This document shows positions 17,731-26,813 of a stretch of DNA of 64,000 nucleotides, piece by piece. Both the position numbers and the translations under genes were made by a program. The stretch is taken from the NCBI RefSeq assembly GCF_051535235.1, contig NZ_JBPPLZ010000001.1:310001-374000 (forward strand). Reading direction: 5' to 3'. Position 1 is the first letter of the stretch, and each line of letters starts with the position of its first letter. Origin of the DNA: Nitrobacter sp051535235 (GTDB taxonomy: Bacteria > Pseudomonadota > Alphaproteobacteria > Rhizobiales > Xanthobacteraceae). Under the pieces are notes generated by a model. It was not told the DNA's origin, ran no database searches, and worked only from the letters and a program-made list of their open reading frames with translations.

Positions 17731-17751
17731 AAAACCGCCCGAAAAGGCGGT
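17731..17751 (-). terminator. Terminator or attenuator hairpin in the rpmI leader
   Basis: On the minus strand ACCGCC-ttttcg-GGCGGT is followed by TTT, about 23 bp before the rpmI start. It lies in the infC-rpmI spacer, so it could terminate infC transcripts or attenuate rpmI-rplT. Confidence 0.5.
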
Positions 17752-17777
17752 CTGCGGCTGAAATTGCTCGCTATTGA

Positions 17778-18055
17778 GCACGATCCTATCCGAAAAGCGG
17801 TTTCCGCTTTGCGCGGGCGCGGCCCTTCGGGTCGGAATCATGCTTTTAGAGCGCTGAAAGTGCTCGGCTATTCCTGAAAGAAAGTCCCCGGCACGGTCGT
17901 CGCCACGGCAGCCCTTGAATCAGCCGGGCAGCGAAGAACAGGCTTATGGCAGAGGACGGCCGGATTGGCAACGGGGAAGGGGTGCTGCGAAAGCGTGTCC
18001 CGGGTGCGATGCGGCGTTCTTCATGCCGCTTCGCTGAACCGGGACCGCCATTACA
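17778..18055. repeat. Two palindromic repeats in the infC-rpmI gap
   Basis: The 430-bp spacer carries a GAGCACGATCC...GGAATCATGCTTTTAGAGC element (17778-17852; family of 39279 and 42047) and a second element with GCGTGTCCCGGG and AACCGGGACCGCC arms (about 17992-18050). No gene is seen here. Such a long spacer is unusual for this operon. Confidence 0.55.
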
Positions 18056-18138
18056 TGACATGCTGGCGTTGGAACGATCCCGGATCGGCAGCACAGGACT
18101 CCGTCCCGCGCAGCGTCCGGGAAACCAGCCTCAGTGGG

Positions 18139-18678
18139 TTACCTGGGAGCCAGCACCATGACCACCTGGCGGCCCTCGAACTTGGCGTCCTGCTCGACCT
18201 TGGCGTAGGCGGCGACGTCGGCCTTCACCTTGTCGAGCAGCTTGGTGCCGATCTCCTGGTGAGCCATCTCGCGACCGCGATAGCGCAGGGTGATCTTGAC
18301 CTTGTCGCCCTCCTCGAAGAACCGCTGCATCGCCTTCATTTTCACGCCGTAGTCGTGATCGTCGATCATCGGACGGAGCTTGATCTCCTTGATCTCGACG
18401 ATCTTCTGGCGTTTGCGGGCTTCGGCGGCTTTCTTCTGGGCCTGAAACTTGTATTTCCCGTAGTCCATGATCTTGCAGACGGGAGGGCTGCTGTTCGGCG
18501 CGATTTCCACGAGGTCCATGCCGGCATCCATGGCCATCTTGATCGCGGCGATCGTTTCCACGGTACCTTGGTTGGTGCCGTCCTGATCGATCAGTTGAAC
18601 CTGGGCATTGCGGATTTCATCGTTGGTGCGCGGTCCGTCTTTGGCGACGGGCATTGGCGCTCTACTGGGACGGCGAAT
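18139..18678 (-). CDS. infC: Translation initiation factor IF-3, ATT start
   Basis: Binds the 30S subunit, prevents premature 50S joining and checks initiator tRNA. DGPRTNDEIRNAQVQLID opens the N-domain; the lysine-rich linker KYKFQAQKKAAEARKRQ leads to the C-domain KEIKLRPMIDDHDYGVK. I extend the gene 8 codons upstream of ATG 18654 to an ATT at 18676-18678. This gives an N-terminus RRPSRAP before MPVAKDG, in phase, with TTGGAG 7 bp before it. ATT is the classic non-canonical start by which IF3 limits its own translation. Length is then 179 residues. Confidence 0.9.
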   Translation of the reverse strand: MRRPSRAPMPVAKDGPRTNDEIRNAQVQLIDQDGTNQGTVETIAAIKMAMDAGMDLVEIAPNSSPPVCKIMDYGKYKFQAQKKAAEARKRQKIVEIKEIKLRPMIDDHDYGVKMKAMQRFFEEGDKVKITLRYRGREMAHQEIGTKLLDKVKADVAAYAKVEQDAKFEGRQVVMVLAPR

Positions 18679-18906
18679 GGGTGGTTCTCCAATGTTGTGA
18701 AAGAGACGCCTATTTTGGAGGAATAACCGCCTGCGGGCAAGCGGCGGGATCAGTTCGCCAGCAAAACGGTCAAATGCGCGGTATTTTGGTCACGCCGATC
18801 AACTTCCGGGTCAACCCCCCGAAGCCGCCGCTTGTTCCCGCCGGTCGACATTCGTTTGACGGACAGCGGCGGACCGCGACATACAACGAAAAACGGGGCG
18901 GACATC

Positions 18907-19680
18907 ATGACGAGCGGGGCGGCGGCGCAGTTCATCGAAGTCGGCGGCGGTGAGGCAAAGCGCCCCATCGCCGTGCGCGCGCGAAGCGGCGGCTCTCCGG
19001 GCCTGTTCTGGCTCGGGGGCTTCAAGTCCGACATGGCGGGCACCAAGGCGCTCGCGCTCGATGCGTGGGCGACCGAACGCGGCCGGGCCTGCGTGCGGTT
19101 CGATTACTCCGGCCATGGCGAGAGCGGCGGCGAATTCACCGACGGCACCATCAGCCGCTGGCTCGAGGAGAGCCTTGCCGTGTTCGACGCCTTCTGTGAA
19201 GGCCCGCAGATCGTGGTCGGCTCGTCGATGGGCGGCTGGATCGCGCTGTTGCTGGCGCGTGCGATCGCGCGGCGGGCATCGTGCCGCGCCACGCTGGCCG
19301 GGCTGGTGCTGATCGCGCCGGCGCCCGACTTCACCGAGGAACTGATGTGGAAAGCCTTCCCGCCGGAGGTCAGGCACGCTATCGAAACCGAGGGCGCGTG
19401 GCTGCGGCCGTCGGACTACGGCGATCCCTACCCGATCACGCGCAACCTGATCGAGGACGGCCGCAATCACCTGCTGCTCGGCGGCTCCATTTCGACCGGC
19501 TGCCCGGTGCGGATCCTGCAAGGCGCGCAGGACGCCGACGTCCCATGGCGGCATGCCTTCGCGCTGACCGAACGGCTGCCAAGCGACGACGTGGTGCTGA
19601 CCATGATCCGGGACGGCGATCACCGGCTGTCGCGTCCGCAGGACATCGCGCGCATTCTGGCGGCGGTGGCGGAATTTTAG
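18907..19680 (+). CDS. Alpha/beta hydrolase
   Basis: 257 residues, cytoplasmic. The nucleophile elbow is GSSMGGW (Ser), the acid is probably Asp in GAQDADVPW and the His is in DGDHRLS, giving a complete triad. The early FDYSGHGESGG segment is typical of serine esterases and thioesterases close to ABHD10. Substrate unknown. The start MTSGAAAQFIEVGGG follows a 228-bp divergent gap from infC in which I see no clear promoter. Confidence 0.85.
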   Translation: MTSGAAAQFIEVGGGEAKRPIAVRARSGGSPGLFWLGGFKSDMAGTKALALDAWATERGRACVRFDYSGHGESGGEFTDGTISRWLEESLAVFDAFCEGPQIVVGSSMGGWIALLLARAIARRASCRATLAGLVLIAPAPDFTEELMWKAFPPEVRHAIETEGAWLRPSDYGDPYPITRNLIEDGRNHLLLGGSISTGCPVRILQGAQDADVPWRHAFALTERLPSDDVVLTMIRDGDHRLSRPQDIARILAAVAEF

Positions 19681-19735
19681 AGCGGTCCTAACTCTGGACA
19701 CCGCGGCAGCGGCGATCCGAAATCCGGCTGGTCGT

Positions 19736-21979
19736 TCACTTGCGGGTCACGACGAGTTTGGCGGAGCCTTCGTTGTTGCGGTAGAACACATCGTACAGTT
19801 TGGGAACGCCCAGCACCGCGTCATTGACGAAGATGAAAAGCTCGCCGCTTCGGGTTGGCCGGATCACCGCTTCGATGGTGCCGTCTTCCGGATCGGGATC
19901 GAGAAACACCTCCTCGCCACCCGTCGCACCGTAACGCAGCACGAGGCGGAACCAGGGCCGTGTCAGTTCGCGGCGCAGCGGCACGCCGAGCATCAGCAGC
20001 GCGCGTTGCCACCAGTGCGGCGCGTCGGTCGTGTAGAATCCGCCGAGCGGTGAAGGGATGCCGCCGTCACGGAAAGGCTGCGTGGTCTCGACCTGAACCA
20101 GATAGCGCGCGCCGAAACCGTCCACCGCGATGCCCGTGCCGGCGCAGAACTGCGACGTGCTGAAATTGAACGTCGCCTGCTTGCCGCGCGCGAGTCCCTG
20201 CGCCGTCGGACTTTTTTCATCGCAGGCCAAACCATAGATATCTTGCGCATTGTAGGCGAGATGGCTGGCGAAGGTGACGCCGAGATAGACGAACAATGCG
20301 GCGAAGAACGCGGGCGCCCAGCGGCGCTTCAACTGCCGGTGAAACCAGATATAGGGCCGGCTAGAACGCAGGAGATAGATCCAGTTGGTCGGCAAGCCTG
20401 TCGGCGCCGTCGGCGTCTTCTGCCAGATCGCATTCATGCGGTCGGTGATCCGGGTCGAGAGAATGACGCCCCACAGCGCCAGCAAACTAGCGAGCCCAAG
20501 CAATACAGCGAACTGCACCGGGCTGCGCGCATAGCCGTTGATCCAGGTCTGCGCGAAGCCGGGAAGGAATCCGCCGACGACGCGGATGATGTCCGACACC
20601 CAGCGAAACCTGCTGGTGTATTCGTCCGCAGGCGGCAGCGAGCGCGCCAGCGGATAGAGCAACAGCCAGGCCGTGGCGCCGACGGTCGCGAAATAGACCA
20701 GCCGACGCTTCCAGACCTCGTTCCAGACATGCTCCTGCGTTTCGCTGCGCGCCAACGCGCCGGCGCTGCTTTCGAACCCGTATTGATCCGGCGTCAGCAC
20801 GAGCCCGTCTTCGGTCACGACGTCATAGGTCTTCGGCAGCCCGACCGGCGCATAGCTTTGCGAACGGCTGGCGATACGCTTGAATGCGCTGACATGCACC
20901 TTCGGCCGCTCGATGACGACTTCGTCCTTCCTTGAAAAGCGGTAGTTACAGAGTTCGGCCAGCTTGCGCGGCCCGTAGCGATAGTAACTGCCGAGTCCCT
21001 TGCGTGGATCGTAGAGTCGGCCGTCCTTGTCGCACATCGAGATCGCATTCTTGAACGGGTCGGGATCGGCCGCCGGCTGGCTCTGATCGGACTTGAACCG
21101 CAAGCCGCAGCGTTGCGCCTCCGTCATCATCCAGACCAGCGGGATGTAGGCCAGCGCATCATCGGGATAACCGCCGCCGACATTGGAATGAACGCCGGCG
21201 AACCACACCTGGCTGATCTGCTCGTCGGCGAGATAGCGCTTGCCATCGTCGCGCGGCGCCAACCTCGTCGCGTTGCGTTCGTCCCATAATTCCGGATGAA
21301 ACGTGGTGCGCGGCTCGTCGAGCGACAGTGCCTGGCAGGCGCGCCTGACGCGCGTGCAGTCGAGCGTGTGGTTGGGCAATTCCAGCGGCCAGATCCATCT
21401 GCTGACGCCGCGCGTCATCTCATCGAGCGGCAGGCCGTAGGCAGCGACAGTGTCCCACACGCCGATGAAACGGATATGATTCACCTGGCGATTGTTGCGC
21501 TTGTCATAGCCCTTCGGCAGAAACAGGTCGCGCACGCTGCGAAAGACATCCTCGATGCGCAGGAAGGTATGGAAACGCTCGCGCCGGTACTGGCGATAGG
21601 CGGCCTTGGCCTTCCGCGTCAGTTCGGCCTCGCTGTCGGCGGCGACAAGGCCCTGATTGAGGATCAGTCCCATCACCACGCGGATCGTGAAGGCGCCGCG
21701 GCTGAAGCCGAAGCCGAACAGTTCGTCGCTGTCGTCGCGCCAGTTGCGGCATGCGAACTTGTACAGGTCGATGACGTTGCGCTTCAATCCGAAGCCGAAC
21801 GCGCCGCCGAGGATGGCGAGCGGCTTGAACGACGATGTGCCGACTCCGTCGTCGTAGAACGCGACCTGATCCGACCCCGACAGATCGAGTGCTTCGAACG
21901 TGCGCCAGACATTGGTGCGCCAGACCTTTGCCGCCGAGTTTCCTGTGCCGTCGGACAGCAGAACGATTTTTCGGCCCAT
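19736..21979 (-). CDS. DUF2235 (Tle1-like) membrane lipase-like protein
   Basis: 747 residues. The N-terminus KIVLLSDGTGNSAAKVWRTN and the nucleophile motif GFSRGAF (Ser93) belong to DUF2235, an alpha/beta-hydrolase family that includes T6SS phospholipase effectors (Tle1). The C-terminal half has at least three hydrophobic stretches (VYFATVGATAWLLLYPLARS, VQFAVLLGLASLLALWGVIL, AFFAALFVYLGVTFASHLAY), unlike a simple secreted effector. No VgrG, PAAR or immunity gene is adjacent, so a resident membrane enzyme is more likely. Confidence 0.82.
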   Translation of the reverse strand: MGRKIVLLSDGTGNSAAKVWRTNVWRTFEALDLSGSDQVAFYDDGVGTSSFKPLAILGGAFGFGLKRNVIDLYKFACRNWRDDSDELFGFGFSRGAFTIRVVMGLILNQGLVAADSEAELTRKAKAAYRQYRRERFHTFLRIEDVFRSVRDLFLPKGYDKRNNRQVNHIRFIGVWDTVAAYGLPLDEMTRGVSRWIWPLELPNHTLDCTRVRRACQALSLDEPRTTFHPELWDERNATRLAPRDDGKRYLADEQISQVWFAGVHSNVGGGYPDDALAYIPLVWMMTEAQRCGLRFKSDQSQPAADPDPFKNAISMCDKDGRLYDPRKGLGSYYRYGPRKLAELCNYRFSRKDEVVIERPKVHVSAFKRIASRSQSYAPVGLPKTYDVVTEDGLVLTPDQYGFESSAGALARSETQEHVWNEVWKRRLVYFATVGATAWLLLYPLARSLPPADEYTSRFRWVSDIIRVVGGFLPGFAQTWINGYARSPVQFAVLLGLASLLALWGVILSTRITDRMNAIWQKTPTAPTGLPTNWIYLLRSSRPYIWFHRQLKRRWAPAFFAALFVYLGVTFASHLAYNAQDIYGLACDEKSPTAQGLARGKQATFNFSTSQFCAGTGIAVDGFGARYLVQVETTQPFRDGGIPSPLGGFYTTDAPHWWQRALLMLGVPLRRELTRPWFRLVLRYGATGGEEVFLDPDPEDGTIEAVIRPTRSGELFIFVNDAVLGVPKLYDVFYRNNEGSAKLVVTRK

Positions 21980-22173
21980 GCCACCCCCGGAGACAACGTC
22001 GCGCGACGTTGATTCGCCTTTTATTCAAAACGTGCGGCGCTGGTGAGAGCCGTCGTTTTGATCAGCGCATCCGATTTGCGGCGAAATTCGGGCTTGCTGT
22101 TGAAACGAAAAAAACTGGCGACGGCTCGACACCGTCGCCAGTTCTGTCTTTCGTTGCCCTGAACGGCAGGCCG

Positions 22174-23913
22174 TCACAGGAAGTTGGTGACAGCTCTCGT
22201 CGAGGACATCACCGCGTTGCTAAACCCTTCCCGAAGGTTATCCAGCAACTGGCCGAAGGTCGAGCGACCGCCGTTTGCAGTCTTGCGCCGTGCCTCTTCC
22301 AGCCGCCGCAGGCTCAGCGGCTCAGCTTCCGAAGCGACGGTGTTGTCGATCTCGCTTGCAACGACCGCGAAATCCTGTCCGGCTTCTTCTGTGCCCGACT
22401 TGACCATGGTTTCGTAGAACTCACGGATCGCAGCGCTCATCTCTCTCGCATAGGTGACAACCTTGAACGGCTTGCCGGCGAGATCGAGGACCGGACTGTA
22501 CAGGGCCTGCATCCAGACTTCCTTGCCGTTCTTGCCGATCCGCTTGTATTCGATCGACTGCGACTCGCCGCGATTGAGCTTGGCCCAGAATTCGCGATAC
22601 GTGCCGCTCTCGCGCTCCGACTGCCCGGCGAACATGCCGTCATGCTTGCCCTTCACTTCGCCAAGCGCGTAGCCCATCGTCTTGAGGAAGTTTTCGTTCG
22701 CGCTGATGATCGTGCCGTCCAGGTTGAAGGCGGCCACGGCCTGCGAACGGTCGAGCGCGGCAATCCGGCCCGCATTTTCCAACGCCTCGATTTTCTGCGC
22801 GGTGATATCGGTCGCGAGCTCGATGACCTTGGTCGGTTTTCCCTTCGAATTCAGCACCGGGTTGTAGGACGCCTGAACCCAGACCACCTTGCCGTCCTTG
22901 CCGATCCGCTTGTATTCGGCCGTCTGCGACTCGCCGCGATTGAGCTTGGCCCAGAATTCGCGATAGGCGGCGCTGGAGCGTTCGCCGGCTTCCACGAACA
23001 TGCTGTGGTGCTTGCCCTGGACCTCCCTTGCGAATGCATAGCCAAGCGTTTTCAGGTAATTGTCGTTGGCGGTCATGACCGTTCCGTCCATGCCGAATTC
23101 GACAACCGCCTGCGCTTTTCCGATGGCTGCGATCTGGCCTTCCAGGTCGGCCATCCGCACTTTCTGCTTGGTGATGTCGTTGGCGAAGGTCACGACCTTG
23201 AAGGGCTTGCCGCTCTCGTCGGCGATCGGATTGAAGGTCGCCTGAAACCAGACTTCCTGCCCGCTCTTGCTGATGCGCTTCAATTCGGCCGTCTGCGACT
23301 CGCCGCGATTGAGCTTGGCCCAGAATTCGCGATAAGCGGCGCCAGCCCGCTCCAACGGCTCCACGAACAGCCCGTCATGCTTGCCCTGCACTTCGCCGAG
23401 CGCATAGCCCATCGCGCTGAGGAAGTTCTTGTTCGCGGTGATGATCGTGCCGTCGAGGTTGAATTCGACCACCGCCTGCGAACGATCGATGGCGGAAACC
23501 TGACCCGCATGGTCCAGGGCCTTGATCTTCTGGGCGGTGATATCGGCCGCGAGCTCGATAACCTTGGTCGGTTTTCCCCTCGAATCCAGCACCGGAATAT
23601 AGGAAGCCCGAACCCAGACCTCGTCGCCGTGGCGGTCGATGCGCTTGTAGTCGGCGGTTTGCGACTCGCCCTGGTTCAGGCGGGCCCAGAATTCGCGGTA
23701 CGCGGCGCCCGTCCGTTCGTCGGCGTCCACGAACATGCTATGGTGCTTGCCTCGAACCTCGGCGAGCGAGTAGCCGAGGATGTTGAGAAAGTTCTCGTTG
23801 GCGGTAACGATCGTTCCATCGAGACCGAGTTCGGTGACGGCCTGAGTCTTGCTGATCGCTGCGGCTTTCGCTGCATTTTCTTTTGCGATTGACCATTTTT
23901 TGAAGAAAAACAT
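22174..23913 (-). CDS. Four-PAS protein with chemoreceptor-like C-terminal remnant
   Basis: 579 residues built from four tandem PAS units of about 122 residues (roughly 20-140, 142-262, 263-385, 386-506). Each repeats FxLDGTIxxANxNFLxxxGY, GKHxxMFV and REFWAxLNxGESQ, and the PAC-like tails alternate VIELAxDITAQKIxAL and KVVTxA. No membrane helix is present. After PAS4 a short AGQDFAVVASEI (about 511-522) resembles the hairpin tip of a chemoreceptor signalling domain, but the rest of that domain is absent. A perfect CtrA-type box lies 85 bp upstream. Probably a sensory/chemotaxis-derived protein that has lost its output. Confidence 0.8.
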   Translation of the reverse strand: MFFFKKWSIAKENAAKAAAISKTQAVTELGLDGTIVTANENFLNILGYSLAEVRGKHHSMFVDADERTGAAYREFWARLNQGESQTADYKRIDRHGDEVWVRASYIPVLDSRGKPTKVIELAADITAQKIKALDHAGQVSAIDRSQAVVEFNLDGTIITANKNFLSAMGYALGEVQGKHDGLFVEPLERAGAAYREFWAKLNRGESQTAELKRISKSGQEVWFQATFNPIADESGKPFKVVTFANDITKQKVRMADLEGQIAAIGKAQAVVEFGMDGTVMTANDNYLKTLGYAFAREVQGKHHSMFVEAGERSSAAYREFWAKLNRGESQTAEYKRIGKDGKVVWVQASYNPVLNSKGKPTKVIELATDITAQKIEALENAGRIAALDRSQAVAAFNLDGTIISANENFLKTMGYALGEVKGKHDGMFAGQSERESGTYREFWAKLNRGESQSIEYKRIGKNGKEVWMQALYSPVLDLAGKPFKVVTYAREMSAAIREFYETMVKSGTEEAGQDFAVVASEIDNTVASEAEPLSLRRLEEARRKTANGGRSTFGQLLDNLREGFSNAVMSSTRAVTNFL

Positions 23914-23995
23914 TGATCCTCCCCAGGAGTTAGATCCAAGAACAGCTCGCGACTCGCGGGCGCAAGCTTGGTTTACCGATCATGAAGGGGGTCGG

Positions 23996-24010
23996 TTAAA
24001 GCGAGGTTAA
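23996..24010 (-). promoter_or_regulatory. CtrA box upstream of the four-PAS gene
   Basis: On the minus strand the site reads TTAACCTCGCTTTAA followed by CC, a perfect TTAA-N7-TTAAC match. It lies about 83-97 bp before the ATG at 23913. CtrA commonly controls motility and signalling genes in Alphaproteobacteria. Confidence 0.7.
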
Positions 24011-24287
24011 TGGGATTGGTAGATTTCCTATAAGCGGGACCCCGGCGGGCCGCTTCCGCCGCGCAAACGGGGTTGAAATCGCGTCAGTTTCGCCAATAAA
24101 ACCGGCCTGCGGCCAATCCGGTGCGACAGCGCGTCACAGCCAATCGTCGCATTAACTCGTCACATCAAATCAGGGTGGCCCGGCTTCTTAAGACGAAGCG
24201 GAAAATCGTGGACCGCAAAAAGTTTGATATCGGTCAGGAGCTTGCGCATATCCTGATCGCGAACCCGGTATCGGCGCGCTGGAAAAC

Positions 24288-24362
<75 letters not shown>

Positions 24363-24703
24363 ATCCGATAACAGGCAGCCGACTTTCCAGCCGCCAGAGC
24401 GCAGAGCTATGCCAAATGCGGCCTGTGAATGCAACAGCCAGATCGTGCAGGCCCTTGCGCGCGGCCGGCCCTCGCCGGACGCCGGCTGCAATGTCGGGAT
24501 CCGGCCGGGCGATCCCACCTCGAGGTCATTTACCGCGATGGAAATCCGAACCAAAGCGGAAATCCTGCTATATTGTCCGGGCTTGGCGCCGATTGCCCGC
24601 CGGGGACCGCGTTCCGCCGATTGCAAAATTTTCACGCAGGGACCAATTAAGCGCTTGGGCGGTTGTCGAATCGGCCCGTTCCGGAAGATCAGGCGAGGAT
24701 CAT
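24363..24703. other. Gap between tRNA-Gly and cnoX-like gene
   Basis: 341 bp with no credible gene. A TATATT at about 24569 could be part of a promoter for the thioredoxin-domain gene, but no convincing -35 element is seen. Confidence 0.4.
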
Positions 24704-25636
24704 GTGACCATAGTCGAGCAGGGCAGCGCGCCGTCACCGCAGGCGTCGGATCTGATCAGGGAGACGACGACCCAGACCTTCATGAAGGACGTCGTCGAGG
24801 AATCGATGCGCCAGCCGGTGCTGGTCGATTTCTGGGCTCCCTGGTGCGGACCGTGTCGCCAGCTCACCCCCACGCTGGAAAAGGCCGTCCTTGCGGGCGG
24901 CGGCAAGATCAAGCTGGTGAAGATGAATATCGACCAGCATCCGGCCATCTTTCAGCAGCTTGCGGCCCAGACCGGCAGTCAGTCGATCCCCGCGGTTTTT
25001 GCCTTTGTCGGCGGGCGGCCGGTCGACTTCTTCATGGGCGCCGCGCCCGAGAGCCAGATCAGCGCCTTCATCGACAAGCTGACGCAGGGCGTGGCGGCGC
25101 CGGGCGCGCCGAATATCGAGGAAGTCCTGCAAGAGGCGGAAGCCGCGCTCGCCGCCGACGACCCCGCGACGGCTGCTTCGATCTATGCGGAGGTACTCGG
25201 TTTCGATGCCGCCAATCTTCCGGCGATCGCGGGGCTGGCGCGCTGCTACACGGTCACCGGCGCGCTCGACAAAGCCAAACAGACGCTCGAACTGGTGCCC
25301 GAATCCAAGCGCGGTGACGCCGCCGTGAAGGCCGTGCAGGCCATGATCGACCTCGCCGAGCAGGCGAATTCGCTAGGTCCTGTCGCCGAGCTGGAAGGAA
25401 AGGTGGCGGCCAATCCGCTCGACCATCAGGCGCGGTTCGATCTCGCGACCGCGCTGAACGCCAGCGGCAAGCGGAGCGAGGCCACCGATCACCTGCTTGA
25501 AATCGTCAGACGCGACCGCAAATGGAACGATGACGCCGCGCGCAAGCAGCTCGTGCAGTTGTTCGAGGCCTGGGGCGGTGCCGACGAAGCCACCGTCGAG
25601 GGGCGCAAACGTCTGTCGACGATCCTGTTTTCCTAG
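24704..25636 (+). CDS. Thioredoxin/TPR co-chaperone, CnoX (YbbN)-like
   Basis: 310 residues: an N-terminal thioredoxin fold (about residues 20-125) with an intact CGPC active site in VDFWAPWCGPCRQLTP, then a helical TPR-like region (EEVLQEAEAALAADDPATAASIYAEVLG and later repeats). This is the CnoX/YbbN layout; family members hold oxidised proteins and pass them to chaperones. The E. coli protein lacks CxxC, so this one may also be redox-active. Start: GTG at 24704 with GGCGAGGA upstream; longer in-frame extension reads back through the tRNA gene and is not real. Confidence 0.88.
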   Translation: MTIVEQGSAPSPQASDLIRETTTQTFMKDVVEESMRQPVLVDFWAPWCGPCRQLTPTLEKAVLAGGGKIKLVKMNIDQHPAIFQQLAAQTGSQSIPAVFAFVGGRPVDFFMGAAPESQISAFIDKLTQGVAAPGAPNIEEVLQEAEAALAADDPATAASIYAEVLGFDAANLPAIAGLARCYTVTGALDKAKQTLELVPESKRGDAAVKAVQAMIDLAEQANSLGPVAELEGKVAANPLDHQARFDLATALNASGKRSEATDHLLEIVRRDRKWNDDAARKQLVQLFEAWGGADEATVEGRKRLSTILFS

Positions 25637-25718
25637 AGCCTGTCCGCTTCCTTTGCAGCGCTACGCGCAGATTTGAAGCTGGAGACCCCGCTCGAATTAG
25701 CATCCGGACCCGCCGCCC

Positions 25719-26393
25719 ATGCCTATCAATCTCGACTATCGCGGTCCCGGTGACCTTCCCGAAGTGATACCGGTGTTTCCGCTGCCCGGCGCGCTGTTGC
25801 TGCCGCGCGGACAGATGCCGCTCAATATTTTCGAGATGCGTTATCTCGCAATGGTCGACGACGCGTTCCGCGACGGCCATCGCCTGATCGGCATGATCCA
25901 GCCCGACATCGCCCATTCCGCCAGCGAGGACAAGCCGAAGCTGTTCCAGGTCGGTTGCGCCGGACGCATCACCCAGTTCGCCGAATCCGGCGACGGCCGT
26001 TACATCCTCGAACTCACCGGCGTGTCGCGGTTCAAGATCGTGGAAGAGCTGACGGTGCTGACGCCCTATCGCCAGTGCAAGGTGGATTTCTTCGCCTTTA
26101 CCGACGATCTGACCGCGCGCAAGGGCGAGGACGAGGTCGACCGCAAGCGGCTGCTCGAGGTGCTGAACGATTTTCTCAAGGTCAACGACCTGAAAGTGGA
26201 CTGGAGCGGCATCGAGAACGCCCCGAACGAGGCGCTGGTCAACGCGCTGGCGATGATGTCGCCCTACGGCCCGCCGGAGAAGCAGGCTATGCTGGAGGCG
26301 ACCGACCTGAAAACACGCGCGGAAATCCTGATCGCCGTCACTGAAATGGACCTCGCAAAGAAGCGCACCAGCGGCGATCCTGGATTACAGTAG
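25719..26393 (+). CDS. Lon N-terminal substrate-binding domain protein
   Basis: 224 residues consisting of a stand-alone LON substrate-binding domain (PF02190-like): VIPVFPLPGALLLPRGQMPLNIFEMRYL, then RLIGMIQP and GCAGRITQFAESGDGRYILEL. No AAA or protease domain follows. The family's role is unclear in bacteria; regulation of proteolysis is a guess. It runs in the same direction as the CnoX-like gene (82 bp) and the Trm112-like gene (69 bp), suggesting one operon. Confidence 0.88.
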   Translation: MPINLDYRGPGDLPEVIPVFPLPGALLLPRGQMPLNIFEMRYLAMVDDAFRDGHRLIGMIQPDIAHSASEDKPKLFQVGCAGRITQFAESGDGRYILELTGVSRFKIVEELTVLTPYRQCKVDFFAFTDDLTARKGEDEVDRKRLLEVLNDFLKVNDLKVDWSGIENAPNEALVNALAMMSPYGPPEKQAMLEATDLKTRAEILIAVTEMDLAKKRTSGDPGLQ

Positions 26394-26462
26394 CCGAAGG
26401 GCGTTCGTTCCGATCAGCCGCCGCAACAGATTTAAGCGGGCCATCTTTCGAAGAGACCACGC

Positions 26463-26660
26463 ATGACGACCTCCTCCGACCGTTCCGAAGATACCGTCGA
26501 TCCCAAGCTGCTGGAGGTTCTGGTCTGCCCGGTGACCAAGGGGCCGCTGGAATTCGACGGGGCGCGGCAGGAACTGATTTCGCGCTCGGCCAAGCTCGCC
26601 TACCCGATCCGCGACGGCATTCCGATCATGCTGCCGGAAGAGGCCAGGAAAATCGGCTAG
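26463..26660 (+). CDS. Trm112-like small protein
   Basis: 65 residues; DPKLLEVLVCPVTKGPLEF followed by LAYPIRDGIPIMLPEEAR is the Trm112/YcaR signature. Trm112 proteins are small zinc-ribbon-derived scaffolds that activate methyltransferases; only one Cys remains here. ATG start. The partner is unknown; no methyltransferase is adjacent. Confidence 0.9.
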   Translation: MTTSSDRSEDTVDPKLLEVLVCPVTKGPLEFDGARQELISRSAKLAYPIRDGIPIMLPEEARKIG

Positions 26661-26756
26661 AGCGTTTTCGCGCGAAGCATGTTCTTAGGACTTGACCCCG
26701 GGATGGAAACCGGTTCGCGTGACGAAAACGCGTCAAACCAAAATCATCGAGCCCCG
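26661..26756. repeat. Dispersed repeat, AGCGTTTTCG...GAAAACGCG family
   Basis: The ends AGCGTTTTCGCGCGAAGC and GACGAAAACGCG are inverted, with the conserved core GGAAACCGGTTCGCGTGA. Other copies are at 40271, 41945 and 47907, the last inside lptE. Confidence 0.75.
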
Positions 26757-26813
26757 CTTCCAGGGGATGAGGCGGCGTCGGGCATTTGCCCGACATCGCG
26801 GGCGGCTTGTGCA

